In this document: positions 35,829 to 44,613 of the stretch, in pieces
Layout of the letters: every line of letters starts with the position of its first letter
Position numbering within the stretch: position 1 is the first letter of the stretch
Assembly: GCA_026399475.1 (NCBI GenBank)
Contig: JAPLQY010000071.1
Coordinates: 62,001 to 126,000 of the forward strand
DNA: 64,000 nucleotides
DNA from: Rhodocyclales bacterium
GTDB taxonomy: Bacteria > Pseudomonadota > Gammaproteobacteria > Burkholderiales > Rhodocyclaceae
Reading direction: 5' to 3'
Translations under genes and position numbers: made by a program
Notes under the pieces: model-generated
What the model was told of the DNA's origin: nothing
Seen by the model: the letters and a program-made list of their open reading frames with translations, nothing else
The model's database searches: none

Positions 35829-37499
35829 TCAAACGCGTTCCCAGTTGAACTTGGCCTTGTTGCCGCTGCCGAAAACTTTCAGTGCGCCGGTTTCGCCGAC
35901 GGCATTGGGGCGGATGAAAATCCAGTTCTGCCAGGCGGAGAGGCGGCCGAAGACGCGGGTTTCCATGGTTTCGCCGGGGCCGAAGCGCAGGTTGGCTTCC
36001 ATCGCGGTGAGTGCATCGGGCGAGAGGCTGGCGCGCTCTTCGAGGACGAGGCGAATCTCGTCTTCCCAGTCGAGGTCGTCGGGGGTAGCCGTTACCAGGC
36101 CCAGTTCCAGTGCCGCGGCGGCGCCCAGCGGCTTGCCGCTGGCGGCCCTGGCGGCGGCAATCGGAGCTTCCTCACCGTAGAAGCGCGCTGCAATGCGGTA
36201 CTGGCCGTTAACCATCGGGTAGCTGCCGAAATTCATTGCAGACAGCGTGACTTTGGCTTCGGCCTGTTCGTCGTCAGGCAGCGACAGCATGTAACTGCGG
36301 TCCGCGGCCAGCAGCAGTTCCGCCAGCGTTCCGGCGAAACAGGCGCCGCGGTCGGCAATGGCAATCAGGGTGCGTGAGGTAACGTCCAGGCGCGCCAGTG
36401 TCCGCCGCAGCATGCCGATCGTTTCACGGACGAACCAGTGCTGTTTGTGCTGAGCCAGCGCTGCATCGGCGGCAAGGACATGCTGTGCGTCGCCGCTGGT
36501 TTTCAGTACCCAGGTGCCGATCTCGAGGTCGTTGGTGCGCAGCATCAGGATCGCATCGTCGAGTTCGCGCGCCATCAGCAGCGGCCACCAGGCAGCACCT
36601 GCGGCGATGATTCCGTCAATGCTGCCGGCGACCGCGGCGGAGGGTGCGGCGACCGTCAATGTGGCACGACGTGCCTTGCGGTCGATGACTACATCGACGG
36701 TTTCATAGTGATAGCCAGCCTCGTCGATCGTGCGTTTGACGGTGGGCAAGGTGACGCCCCTGGCATCGGCCGGGCGATCGCTTTGGGCCGCCAACTGTTC
36801 GGCACGCTGCTGCACTTTTTCGGCAAATTGCTGCGGCTTGGCGTAGTCGTCGATCAGGCGCCATTCCTTGGCGCGCTGCGCGCGTATGCCTTCGGTCAGG
36901 GTACAGAATATATCGGCGTGGTCGCGCCTGACGTGGCGTTTGTCGGTGACGCGAGTGAGGCCGCCTGTGCCGGGCAGCACGCCGAGGAGGGGGACCTCGG
37001 GCAGGCTCACGGCGGACGAGCGGTCATCGACCAGAATGATTTCATCGCAGGCGAGGGCCAGCTCGTAGCCGCCGCCGGCAGTGGTGCCGTTGCAGGCGGC
37101 GATGAACTTGAGCCCCGAGTGGCGGCTGGAATCTTCGATGCCGTTGCGTGTCTCGTTGGTGAATTTGCAGAAATTCACTTTCCAGGCGTGGGTCGACAGG
37201 CCCAGCATGAAGATGTTGGCGCCGGAGCAGAAAATGCGTTCGCGGGCAGAGGTGACGACAACGCTCCTGACTTCGGGATGCTCGAAGCGGATGCGCTGTA
37301 GCGCGTCGTGGAGTTCGATGTCGACACCCAGGTCGTAGGAATTGAGCTTGAGTTTGTAGCCGGGCTTGATGCCGCCGTCTTCGTCGATATTCAGATGGAG
37401 CGTGGCTACCGGTCCGGCGCAAACCAGGCGCCAGTGCTTGTACTGATCGGGGTGAGTGTCATAGGTGATGGTCTGCCGGGGGGCGTCGGGATAAGTCAT
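35829..37499 (-). CDS. boxC: 2,3-epoxybenzoyl-CoA dihydrolase BoxC
   Basis: Ring-cleaving crotonase-superfamily enzyme that converts the benzoyl-CoA epoxide to 3,4-dehydroadipyl-CoA semialdehyde and formate. It has 556 aa, about twice a simple crotonase. The oxyanion-hole regions ERIFCSGANIFMLG and CNGTTAGGGYELALACDE are visible in the N-terminal half. No boxD-type aldehyde dehydrogenase lies in the window for the next step. Confidence 0.95.
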   Translation of the reverse strand: MTYPDAPRQTITYDTHPDQYKHWRLVCAGPVATLHLNIDEDGGIKPGYKLKLNSYDLGVDIELHDALQRIRFEHPEVRSVVVTSARERIFCSGANIFMLGLSTHAWKVNFCKFTNETRNGIEDSSRHSGLKFIAACNGTTAGGGYELALACDEIILVDDRSSAVSLPEVPLLGVLPGTGGLTRVTDKRHVRRDHADIFCTLTEGIRAQRAKEWRLIDDYAKPQQFAEKVQQRAEQLAAQSDRPADARGVTLPTVKRTIDEAGYHYETVDVVIDRKARRATLTVAAPSAAVAGSIDGIIAAGAAWWPLLMARELDDAILMLRTNDLEIGTWVLKTSGDAQHVLAADAALAQHKQHWFVRETIGMLRRTLARLDVTSRTLIAIADRGACFAGTLAELLLAADRSYMLSLPDDEQAEAKVTLSAMNFGSYPMVNGQYRIAARFYGEEAPIAAARAASGKPLGAAAALELGLVTATPDDLDWEDEIRLVLEERASLSPDALTAMEANLRFGPGETMETRVFGRLSAWQNWIFIRPNAVGETGALKVFGSGNKAKFNWERV

Positions 37500-37524
37500 T
37501 TGCTTCTCCGTATAGTGTTTTGGT

Positions 37525-38427
37525 TTACTTCAGTGTTGTGACGGCTTGACGCAACTGCATGAGGCATTCTTCCGGTTGCCGGCCGGTGGTGTCGAGAGTG
37601 AAATCCGCTTTCGAATACAGGGATTCGCGCGCGACGAGGATGCGGCGCATGTCTTCCATGGCTTCCGTATTGCCTTCCATGGGACGCAAGTCGCCCTGGG
37701 CGACAACGCGCGACATGTGTTCTTCCGGGCTTGCTTTTACCCAGACGGTAAAGCAGTTCATGAGCAGCAGATTGAAAGTTTCCGCTTCGGAAACGATGCC
37801 GCCGCCGACGGTGATGACGGCGCTTTCATGCTGGGCAATGAAACTTTCCAGGCAGCGTCGCTCGAGGCGGCGAAAGCCGGGCTGGCCGTAGAGCATGAAA
37901 ACCTCATTGAGACTCATGCCGGCTTCAGCCTCGATGGCGCCGTTCAGTTCAACGAAGGGCAGGGACAATTCGCCGGCCAGCGCGCGGCCGAGAGTCGACT
38001 TGCCTGCACCGCGCAGGCCGACCAGTGCGATGCGCTTTCTGCGCGACGCGTCTTCGTTGCCGAAATCGCGCATCAGGCGCAGCAGGGCTTCTTCGAGTCG
38101 ATTGGGGGATAGCTGTTCGAGGAAGCGGGAGATCAGCCGATACTCCGGTGAACTGTGTTGCGGCTCCAGCAGCTCGATCAGGGATATACCAAGAGCATTA
38201 GAGACATGGCGCAATACCATGATCGATGGATTGGTTTCACCGCTCTCCACCTGGGCCAGATAACGCTCGGAAACATCGGCAGTCAGCGCCAGCGCCTTGC
38301 GCGACATGCCGCGCCGCGCGCGCGATTCGCGGACGCGAATGCCCATCGCCTGAACGAACTCCGCATCTGCGGTTTCATCGACGAAATGCAGGGACTCGGG
38401 TGTTTCGATTTTTTCGCTTGATTCCAT
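37525..38427 (-). CDS. boxR: BoxR/BzdR-type regulator: HTH plus shikimate kinase-like domain
   Basis: Benzoyl-CoA-responsive repressor family. It has 300 aa from the ATG at 38427: an XRE-type helix-turn-helix (RGMSRKALALTADVSERYLAQVESG, about residues 40-64, in outline), a linker, and a C-terminal shikimate kinase-like domain with P-loop GLRGAGKSTLGRALA and GGGIVSEAETF. A longer start at 38490 lies upstream of the likely -10 box and was rejected. It is transcribed with boxCBA and diverges from bzdN, and no second copy is in the window, so it may control both the aerobic and anaerobic branches. BoxR versus BzdR cannot be separated by eye. Confidence 0.88.
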   Translation of the reverse strand: MESSEKIETPESLHFVDETADAEFVQAMGIRVRESRARRGMSRKALALTADVSERYLAQVESGETNPSIMVLRHVSNALGISLIELLEPQHSSPEYRLISRFLEQLSPNRLEEALLRLMRDFGNEDASRRKRIALVGLRGAGKSTLGRALAGELSLPFVELNGAIEAEAGMSLNEVFMLYGQPGFRRLERRCLESFIAQHESAVITVGGGIVSEAETFNLLLMNCFTVWVKASPEEHMSRVVAQGDLRPMEGNTEAMEDMRRILVARESLYSKADFTLDTTGRQPEECLMQLRQAVTTLK

Positions 38428-38481
38428 CTTTGTCACCAATTGGCTTGTGGCCACTGTGAGTGCTAATCGAGTGCCTGAACT

Positions 38482-38509
38482 ATAGTACATGTTTTACGGG
38501 AATGTGAAA
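38482..38509 (-). promoter_or_regulatory. Probable promoter of boxR-boxCBA
   Basis: On the minus strand a TTTCAC -35-like box (38509-38504) is followed after 16 bp by TACTAT (38487-38482). Transcription would start near 38475, leaving a leader of about 48 nt before the ATG at 38427. Confidence 0.5.
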
Positions 38510-38617
38510 AATATTTTTTAGACCTAATATAAAAATGGTCTTAAACATCAGCTAATAGACTGATAGAAAAGCACTTATATAGATTGCTCGAGTATAGAAA
38601 AATATTTCATGTCGTTG

Positions 38618-38692
38618 TTGACGGGAGGGTTTTTTTGACTCATACTTCGATCCAGATTGTGCAGTATGGTTCATCGATGGAACAATAGTTCC
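38618..38692 (+). promoter_or_regulatory. Candidate bzdN promoter and downstream inverted-repeat operator
   Basis: The 330-bp boxR-bzdN gap is strikingly AT-rich for this genome. TTGACG (38618-38623) followed after 17 bp by CATACT (38641-38646) is the best sigma70-like match. Downstream, at 38669-38692, GGTTC-ATCGAT-GGAAC-AATA-GTTCC forms overlapping inverted repeats that could bind a regulator. I could not find a clear FNR box (TTGAT-N4-ATCAA). Inference only. Confidence 0.4.
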
Positions 38693-38757
38693 GAGTCTAA
38701 TGAATGCCGCATCCAGAGCACAACAACGCTGTGGATAGCTGATAAAAGGAGGCACCA

Positions 38758-39897
38758 ATGGCTGATGGTTTGTTCGACCAGTTCCAGAACTGGTATGAGA
38801 AGCGCCACGACTATGCACGTGATTGGAAGCTGCGGACCGGTGGTCAGGTCGTAGCGACGATGTGCACCTATACCGCGGAAGAATTGCTGATCGCCGCCGG
38901 CATGCTGCCGGTGCGTGTGCTTGGCGCACATGAGCCGCAGAACGTGACCGAGCCGCACATCTTCGGCATGTTCTGTCCCTTCTGCCGCGATTCGCTGGCA
39001 CAGGGCCTGCTCGGTCGCTTTGATTACTGCGAGGGCGTGACGCTGACCCAGTCGTGCATCCAGTATCGGCAGACCTTCAGCTCCTGGCGCAGCAACGTGC
39101 CCAGCGTGCAGTGGGACTACTATGTGCCGATGCCGAACGACGTGCAGTCACCGCATGCACGCAAGGCTCACCACGCTGAACTGCAATCCTTCCGCACCTT
39201 CCTCCAGGCACTGACCGGCAAGGAACTGACGGATGCGATGCTGAAGGAGGCGCTGGCTGTGGTCGACGAAAACCGTCGCCTGCTGCGCGAACTGTTTGAA
39301 TACCGCAAGGCCGAAAATCCCCAGGTCACCGGTGTCGAGGCGCTCTACGCTTCAATCACTGCCCAGTTCGTAGACAAGCGCGAGCACAACGAGATGCTGA
39401 AGAAGGTACTCGCCGCTCTGCCGTCGCGTCAGTTGAATCGCAAGGAAGGCGTGCGTTTCATGACCATCGGCTCGGAAAACGACGACCTGGCTTTCATGGC
39501 CATGGTGGAGTCGGTGGGTTCCACGATCGTGATCGACGACCAGTGTTCCGGCACCCGCTACTTCTGGAATCAGTCGAAGCCCGAGGATGACGTGATCAAG
39601 GCCATCGCTGACCGTTATTGCGACCGCCCGGCCTGTCCGACCAAGGATTACCCGACCCACACGCGTTTCGACCATGTGCTCGGCCTGGCCAAGGAATTCA
39701 ACGCGCGCGCGGCGATCTTCCTGCAGCAGAAGTTCTGCGATCCGCACGAGGGCGACTATCCGGACCTCAAGGAGCACCTGGAAAAGAACGGCATCCCGAC
39801 GCTGTTCCTCGAGTTCGACATTACCAACCCCATCGGCCCCTTCCGCATCCGTATCGAGGCTTTCCTCGAAACGATGAGCGACGAAGAGCTGTTCTAA
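38758..39897 (+). CDS. bzdN: ATP-dependent benzoyl-CoA reductase subunit BzdN/BcrC type
   Basis: One of the two substrate/cluster-binding subunits of class I benzoyl-CoA reductase, which reduces benzoyl-CoA to cyclohexa-1,5-diene-1-carbonyl-CoA. It has 379 aa of the 2-hydroxyglutaryl-CoA dehydratase D-component family. Conserved cysteines occur in MFCPFCRDSLAQG and DDQCSGTRYFW, with a later FCDPHEGDYP. The ATG at 38758 follows AAAGGAGGCACC. It is the first gene of the long bzd operon. Confidence 0.93.
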   Translation: MADGLFDQFQNWYEKRHDYARDWKLRTGGQVVATMCTYTAEELLIAAGMLPVRVLGAHEPQNVTEPHIFGMFCPFCRDSLAQGLLGRFDYCEGVTLTQSCIQYRQTFSSWRSNVPSVQWDYYVPMPNDVQSPHARKAHHAELQSFRTFLQALTGKELTDAMLKEALAVVDENRRLLRELFEYRKAENPQVTGVEALYASITAQFVDKREHNEMLKKVLAALPSRQLNRKEGVRFMTIGSENDDLAFMAMVESVGSTIVIDDQCSGTRYFWNQSKPEDDVIKAIADRYCDRPACPTKDYPTHTRFDHVLGLAKEFNARAAIFLQQKFCDPHEGDYPDLKEHLEKNGIPTLFLEFDITNPIGPFRIRIEAFLETMSDEELF

Positions 39898-39915
39898 ATC
39901 TGACGGGAGAGAACG

Positions 39916-41226
39916 ATGAATGCACCAAACAAGTATCCGACCGAATCCCTCAAGCTGTGGGGCAAGGCCAAGCAGCTGCGCGAGCAGTACTACCAGAACT
40001 ATGCCACGGCCAAGGACAACGGCGGCCTGCGCTGGTCCGGTTCGGCCTGGGCGCTGGATGCCCTGCCGGCGGGTCTCGGCGATGACGTTTATTCGCTGAC
40101 CGGCGAGCCCTATGCGGCCGCCGTGGCGCATGACAAGAAGTTTGCCAAGGAATGCATGGATGCCGCCGAGTCGGTAGGCTTTGCCCGCGACCTGTGCTCC
40201 TACATGCGTATTTACTGGGGTGGAATGCACCTCGACAAGTACCTGTATGGCGGCAAGTTTCCCAAGCCCGACTTCATTTTCCAGACGCAGATCTGCTGCT
40301 CGCACTCCAAGTGGTACCAGCACGTCGCCAAGGAAGAGAAGGTGCCGCAGTTCTACGTGGACGTCGGCGTCGGTCCCTACAAGGACATGAACGCGGCGCG
40401 CCTCGACTACGTCACCAACCAGTTGCATGACGGCATCGAGTTCCTCGAGAAGTCGACCGGCCGCACCTTCGACGACGAGAAGTTCCTCAAGGCCGTCAAG
40501 AATGAAATGCGCTCGACCAGCCGCTGGGCCGACATCTGCGCCCTGAACAAGGTCAAGCCGGCGCCGCTCGACGAAAAGACCATGTATTCGCTGTACGTGC
40601 TGGCAACGCTGTCGAAGTCCTCGCAGTGGTGCGCCGACTTCTACGACGAGCTGTATGAAGAAGTGAAAGACCGCGTCGCGCGTGGCATCGCCGCCGTGCC
40701 GAACGAGAAGTGCCGCATGATGTCCGACACGCAGCCGCCCTGGTCCTTCCTCAAGATCTTCCGCTACCTCGAAACCTATGGCGCGGTGTCGATCGGTTCG
40801 CTCTACACCTTTGCCCTCGAAGGCATCTGGGAAGACAAACCGGATGGCAGCTGGGGCGGTCGTTCGCTGCCCTGGGAAAAAGGCATCGAGATGAACACCC
40901 GCGACCAGATACTGCGCCTTTACGCCGACTGGAACCTGTCCAAGCCGCAGTGGCAGCACTTCTTCGATCCGCGCCTGAAGACCGAGATGATGCTGCGCAT
41001 CGTCAAGGAATGGCAGGTCGATGGCGTCATGCTGCACCTGAATCGCGGTTGCGAAGGCCTCAGCCTGGGCATCATGGAAAACCGCGGCGGCATCGCCAAG
41101 GCGGGCGTGCCGATCATGACCTTCGAAGGCAACATGGGTGACGAACGCGAGTTCGACGAAGTGCGCACGCAGGCACGGGTCGACGCCTTCATGGAACAGC
41201 TCGGCTTGCGTCGTCAAGCAGCGTAA
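39916..41226 (+). CDS. bzdO: ATP-dependent benzoyl-CoA reductase subunit BzdO/BcrB type
   Basis: Second D-component-like subunit, 436 aa, which forms the active-site heterodimer with BzdN. Cysteines sit in [13 protein letters not shown] and [16 protein letters not shown]. The ATG at 39916 follows a GGGAGAGAA site. The subunit sizes of the four reductase genes (379, 436, 269, 306 aa) fit the Azoarcus bzd type, whose two activator subunits are both small, rather than the Thauera bcr type. Confidence 0.93.
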   Translation: MNAPNKYPTESLKLWGKAKQLREQYYQNYATAKDNGGLRWSGSAWALDALPAGLGDDVYSLTGEPYAAAVAHDKKFAKECMDAAESVGFARDLCSYMRIYWGGMHLDKYLYGGKFPKPDFIFQTQICCSHSKWYQHVAKEEKVPQFYVDVGVGPYKDMNAARLDYVTNQLHDGIEFLEKSTGRTFDDEKFLKAVKNEMRSTSRWADICALNKVKPAPLDEKTMYSLYVLATLSKSSQWCADFYDELYEEVKDRVARGIAAVPNEKCRMMSDTQPPWSFLKIFRYLETYGAVSIGSLYTFALEGIWEDKPDGSWGGRSLPWEKGIEMNTRDQILRLYADWNLSKPQWQHFFDPRLKTEMMLRIVKEWQVDGVMLHLNRGCEGLSLGIMENRGGIAKAGVPIMTFEGNMGDEREFDEVRTQARVDAFMEQLGLRRQAA

Positions 41227-41236
41227 CCGGATTACC

Positions 41237-41338
41237 GTGAAATACCTCGTTCGGAGCGACGGGTGATAGTCGAGCGAAGCGAGCTGGTCAGAAGCCTCCC
41301 CGTGAGGGGAGGATGGGAGGGGCGGGCGTTCAATTGCC
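41237..41338 (-). repeat. Family A repeat, reverse orientation, between bzdO and bzdP
   Basis: Read on the minus strand it shows the family core GCTCGCTTCGCTCGACTATCAC, the CCTCCCC/GGGGAGG hairpin and the GTATTTCAC end. It occupies most of the 175-bp gap between two subunits of the same enzyme and is the only copy in the reverse orientation. Confidence 0.8.
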
Positions 41339-41401
41339 CTTGTGCAATTTCATGGTCTGCGGGTGGTATCTGCGACCATGCACGTTAGGAAAGGACACAA
41401 G

Positions 41402-42211
41402 ATGATTACCGCTGGAATCGATATGGGCTCGCGCAGCATCAAGGTAGTGCTGCTTGAGGAGCTTAATGTGGACGGTGCGCCGCAACTGAAATACGGTGTG
41501 AAGAAGGTTCACATCATGATGCCGGGCGATCTGGATCAGGACGTGGCGGCCGACAAGGCCTATGACGAGATCCTGGCCTCGGCCGGTCTGAAGCGTGAGG
41601 ATGTGAAGGTGGTTTTCGCCACCGGTGCCGGCCGCAAGCAGGTAAGTTTTGCCGCCGAGGGCATCACCGAAATGACCGCCGGTGCCAAGGGTGCGGTATT
41701 CATGTACCCGCAGGCGCGCACCGTGGTCGATGTCGGTGCCGAAGAAGGTCGCGGCATGAAGACCGACGCCGAAGGTCGCGCGATCGACTTTGCCGGCAAC
41801 GAGAAATGCGCGGCAGGTGCAGGATCGTTTGCCGAGGCGATGTCGCGGGCTTTGCAGATGACGCTCAAGGAGTTTGGCGACGCCAGCCTCAAGTCGGACA
41901 AGTCGATCCCGATGAATGCGCAGTGCACGGTGTTTGCCGAGTCCGAGGTGGTTTCGCTGATTCATTCGGCCACACCCAAGAACGACATTGCCAAGGCCGT
42001 GCTCGACGCCGTCGCCAGCCGTGTCTGTGCGATGGTGCGTCGCGTCGGCATTGAAGGCGAGGTGGTCCTGATCGGTGGCATGGTGCATAACGCCGGCTTC
42101 GTCCAGTCGCTGAAAGTGGCGATGGGTGTCGATACGATTTCCCTGCCTGACATGCCGGAGTACATCAGCGCGCTGGGATGCGCGATGATCGCGGCTGAAC
42201 GCCAGCATTGA
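41402..42211 (+). CDS. bzdP: Benzoyl-CoA reductase ATPase/activator subunit BzdP
   Basis: ASKHA-fold ATPase subunit (BadF/BadG/BcrA/BcrD family), 269 aa, which couples ATP hydrolysis to electron transfer through a bridging [4Fe-4S] cluster. ATP-site motifs GIDMGSRSIKVVL and VVDVGAEEGRG are visible, and the cluster cysteines lie in GNEKCAAGAGSF and NAQCTVFAESEV. The ATG at 41402 follows AGGAAAGGACACA; an earlier in-frame start would begin in the repeat-bearing gap. Confidence 0.92.
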   Translation: MITAGIDMGSRSIKVVLLEELNVDGAPQLKYGVKKVHIMMPGDLDQDVAADKAYDEILASAGLKREDVKVVFATGAGRKQVSFAAEGITEMTAGAKGAVFMYPQARTVVDVGAEEGRGMKTDAEGRAIDFAGNEKCAAGAGSFAEAMSRALQMTLKEFGDASLKSDKSIPMNAQCTVFAESEVVSLIHSATPKNDIAKAVLDAVASRVCAMVRRVGIEGEVVLIGGMVHNAGFVQSLKVAMGVDTISLPDMPEYISALGCAMIAAERQH

Positions 42212-42236
42212 ACCCCCACGGATAAGGAGCGAAAAC

Positions 42237-43157
42237 ATGAATGCAGAAATGACAGCAGCCCCCGTGGTTGCCGAAACGGTCCCGGAGAAGAAGGAATTCT
42301 GGCGCTGGCAGGAAAACGTCTGGGTCGATGAGACCAAGGACTGGAAGACCGCGAAGATCATTACTTGCGGTATCGACGTCGGATCGGTGTCGTCCCAGGC
42401 GGTGCTTGTAGTCGACGGCGAACTGTACGGCTTCAACAGCATGCGCACCGGCAACAATTCGCCGGATTCGGCGACCAACGCCCTGGCCGGCGTCATGGAA
42501 AAGTGCGGCATGAAGCTGGAAGACATCCACTACGTCGTCGGCACCGGTTACGGTCGTGTCAATGTGCCATTTGCGCACAAGGCGATTACCGAAATTGCCT
42601 GCCATGCCCGTGGCGCCAACTACATGGGCGGCAACAGCGTGCGCACCATTCTCGACATGGGCGGCCAGGACTGCAAGGCCATCCACTGTGACGAAAAAGG
42701 CAAGGTCACCAACTTCCTGATGAACGACAAGTGCGCGGCCGGAACCGGGCGTGGCATGGAAGTGATTTCCGACCTGATGCAGATCCCGATTGCCGAACTC
42801 GGCCCGCGTTCCTTCGACGTCGATGTCGAGCCGTCAGCGGTTTCGTCGGTGTGTGTGGTGTTCGCCAAGTCGGAGGCGCTGGGTTTGCTCAAGGCCGGCT
42901 ACACCAAGAACAAGGTAATTGCGGCCTACTGTCAGGCCATGGCCGAGCGCGTTGTGTCGCTGCTGGAACGGATCGGCGTCGAGGAAGGCTTCTTCATTAC
43001 CGGCGGCATCGCCAAGAATCCTGGCGTCGTCAAGCGCATCGAAAAGATTCTCGGCATCAAGGCGATGGAAACCAAGGTCGACAGCCAGATCGCCGGTGCG
43101 TTGGGTGCGGCGCTGTTTGGCTACACCTTGATGTCGAAGAAAGCAGCGGCTGCCTGA
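42237..43157 (+). CDS. bzdQ: Benzoyl-CoA reductase ATPase/activator subunit BzdQ
   Basis: Second ASKHA ATPase subunit, 306 aa, partner of BzdP. The motifs CGIDVGSVSSQAVLV, LDMGGQDCKAIH, NDKCAAGTGRGMEV and CVVFAKSEALGLL mark the nucleotide site and the [4Fe-4S] bridge. The start MNAEMTAAPVVAETV gives a short N-terminal extension before the core. RBS AAGGAG. Confidence 0.93.
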   Translation: MNAEMTAAPVVAETVPEKKEFWRWQENVWVDETKDWKTAKIITCGIDVGSVSSQAVLVVDGELYGFNSMRTGNNSPDSATNALAGVMEKCGMKLEDIHYVVGTGYGRVNVPFAHKAITEIACHARGANYMGGNSVRTILDMGGQDCKAIHCDEKGKVTNFLMNDKCAAGTGRGMEVISDLMQIPIAELGPRSFDVDVEPSAVSSVCVVFAKSEALGLLKAGYTKNKVIAAYCQAMAERVVSLLERIGVEEGFFITGGIAKNPGVVKRIEKILGIKAMETKVDSQIAGALGAALFGYTLMSKKAAAA

Positions 43158-43194
43158 TAGCTTCCCGCGGCGCACTGACTAGAAGGAGCAAGAC

Positions 43195-43479
43195 ATGATC
43201 GCCAACTACGGTTACAAGGACGGTTCGGGTGAGTACTACATCAGCATCGACACCGACAAGTGCATCGGATGCGCTGCAGAGCGCGCCTGCCTGACGGCGT
43301 GTCCGAAGCAGATGTTCGAAATCATCACCGATGACTACGACGACGAAGTGGCCTGGATCAAGAAGCCCAACTGCCGCACCCTGTCGTATGACTGCGCGGA
43401 CTGCAAGCCGTCCGGTGGTTACAGCAGCCTGCCCTGCATCGCCGCCTGCACGCCGGGCGCGATCAAGCACTCGTGGTGA
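43195..43479 (+). CDS. bzdM: Ferredoxin BzdM, electron donor to benzoyl-CoA reductase
   Basis: It has 94 aa with a CIGCAAERACLTACP cluster motif and a second cysteine set in YDCADCKPSGGYSSLPCIAACTPGA (residues about 65-89, outlined). The unusual spacing is typical of ferredoxins in benzoyl-CoA pathways. It would take low-potential electrons from BzdV or a 2-oxoacid oxidoreductase such as PadEFGHI to the reductase. Confidence 0.88.
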   Translation: MIANYGYKDGSGEYYISIDTDKCIGCAAERACLTACPKQMFEIITDDYDDEVAWIKKPNCRTLSYDCADCKPSGGYSSLPCIAACTPGAIKHSW

Positions 43480-43493
43480 GCGAGGTGATTCCC

Positions 43494-43784
43494 ATGGCAG
43501 AGACACGGCGCGTGATCCCGATTGCCCAGGCCAAGGTGCTCAGTCCCGAGGACGCCCTGCTCAAGGAGGGCTGGGTGCGTCAGACCACCATCGGCGAGCC
43601 GCGGCTGACCGAGATCGTCAACAACTACAAGGCCATGGGCTTCGAGGTCCATGTCGAGGAGTTCAAGACGGACGGCGACGGCTGCAATACCTGTTTCGAT
43701 GCCGGCCAGGAAATGGGCTTCATGTATGGCACGGTCTATGTTCGCAAGCACAGCGAACCGACCGGCGAAGACGAACTGTTCTAA
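43494..43784 (+). CDS. bzdS: BzdS-like protein of unknown function
   Basis: It has 96 aa from the ATG at 43494, preceded by GAGGTGA. It contains two cysteines in GDGCNTCFDAGQE and ends with GEDELF, like the C-terminus of BzdN (DEELF). It is positioned where the Azoarcus bzd cluster has bzdS. It may be metal-binding; no function is established from the sequence. Confidence 0.65.
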   Translation: MAETRRVIPIAQAKVLSPEDALLKEGWVRQTTIGEPRLTEIVNNYKAMGFEVHVEEFKTDGDGCNTCFDAGQEMGFMYGTVYVRKHSEPTGEDELF

Positions 43785-43809
43785 CTTTCATGCGGAGCTC
43801 GGCACCCCT

Positions 43810-43939
43810 GATGATGAAACACGCGAAAGGCGAATGGAAGGCCCCCCACCCCCATCCCCGCCCCAGGGCGGGGCTACCCATCCGCTCGCTTCGCTCGATC
43901 ATCACCTGTGACTTCGTAAGCGGCTGTATTTCACGTTAA
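43810..43939 (+). repeat. Family A repeat between bzdS and bzdT
   Basis: It runs from GATGATGAAACACGCGAAAGG to TATTTCACGTTAA (quoted by its ends), with the GCTCGCTTCGCTCGATCATCAC core and a CCCCGCC/GGCGGGG hairpin. It fills most of the 199-bp gap. Confidence 0.8.
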
Positions 43940-43983
43940 GGATTGGCGCCCGAGGCGCTGTCGACTAAACAAGGAGGAATGAA

Positions 43984-44436
43984 ATGGCTGATCAGAAAAG
44001 AGTAATGCGCGTGTTGCGCCAGGGGGACCTGGACGCCATCGTGGCAATTGATGCATTTGCTTCGAAAGAACCGCGCCGCGAATATTACGAGCGCAAGATT
44101 GCCGGCATCCTGAACAGGAACGCCAACATCAACACCTCGATCGTCTGCGAAGTGGAAGGCAAGGTCGTCGGCTTCGTCATGGGCTACGTCTTCTTCGGCG
44201 AATTCGGCATCAGCGATGCGACCGCGACCATCGACACGCTGGGTGTGCATCCTGATTTTCGCAAGCACGGTGTCGCGGCCGAAATGCTCGACCAATTCAT
44301 GATGAACATGAAGGCCGCCAGCGTGAAGAAGGTCTATACGCTGGTGAATTGGGATGATTTTGCCCTCGAAAAGTTCTTCTCGGCGAACAAGTTCGTGCCC
44401 TCGAAGCGAATCAACCTCGAGTGCGAGCTTCCCTGA
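43984..44436 (+). CDS. bzdT: BzdT-like GNAT-family N-acetyltransferase
   Basis: It has 150 aa with the GNAT fold: VVGFVMGYVFFGEFG and the acetyl-CoA-binding stretch IDTLGVHPDFRKHGVAAEML. The ATG follows AAGGAGGAATGAA. Its place in the cluster matches bzdT of Azoarcus. The substrate (small molecule or a protein lysine or N-terminus) is unknown; control of CoA ligase activity by acetylation is a speculative possibility. Confidence 0.75.
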   Translation: MADQKRVMRVLRQGDLDAIVAIDAFASKEPRREYYERKIAGILNRNANINTSIVCEVEGKVVGFVMGYVFFGEFGISDATATIDTLGVHPDFRKHGVAAEMLDQFMMNMKAASVKKVYTLVNWDDFALEKFFSANKFVPSKRINLECELP

Positions 44437-44463
44437 CTTTCATGCCAGTTAGGATCAACCGTC

Positions 44464-44590
44464 GATGATGAAACACGCGAAAGGCGAATTAGTGGCCCGC
44501 CTCTCCCATCCTCCCCTCGCGGGGAGGCTTCTGGTCAGCTCGCTTCGCTCGACTATCACCAGTCGCTTCGAACGAGTTGTTTCACGCTAA
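44464..44590 (+). repeat. Family A repeat between bzdT and bzdU
   Basis: A clean copy bounded by GATGATGAAACACGCGAAAG and GTTTCACGCTAA, with the CCTCCCCTCGCGGGGAGG hairpin and the GCTCGCTTCGCTCGACTATC core. It is tandem, in the same orientation, with the copy 525 bp upstream, so bzdT is bracketed by two direct repeats. Confidence 0.82.
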
Positions 44591-44613
44591 ACCGCTCAGC
44601 CGGCCGACGGGTC

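Noticed and set aside
37525-38427. Shikimate kinase of amino acid biosynthesis (aroK)
   Set aside because: The kinase-like domain is preceded by an HTH domain and sits in the box operon, so it is the regulatory BoxR/BzdR architecture.
38428-38490. Longer BoxR starting at the upstream ATG (38490)
   Set aside because: That ATG lies upstream of the likely -10 box (38487-38482) and has no ribosome site; the ATG at 38427 gives the normal family length.
39352-41217. Open frame of 621 codons on the minus strand across bzdN-bzdO
   Set aside because: Antisense shadow of two benzoyl-CoA reductase genes with clear cysteine motifs.
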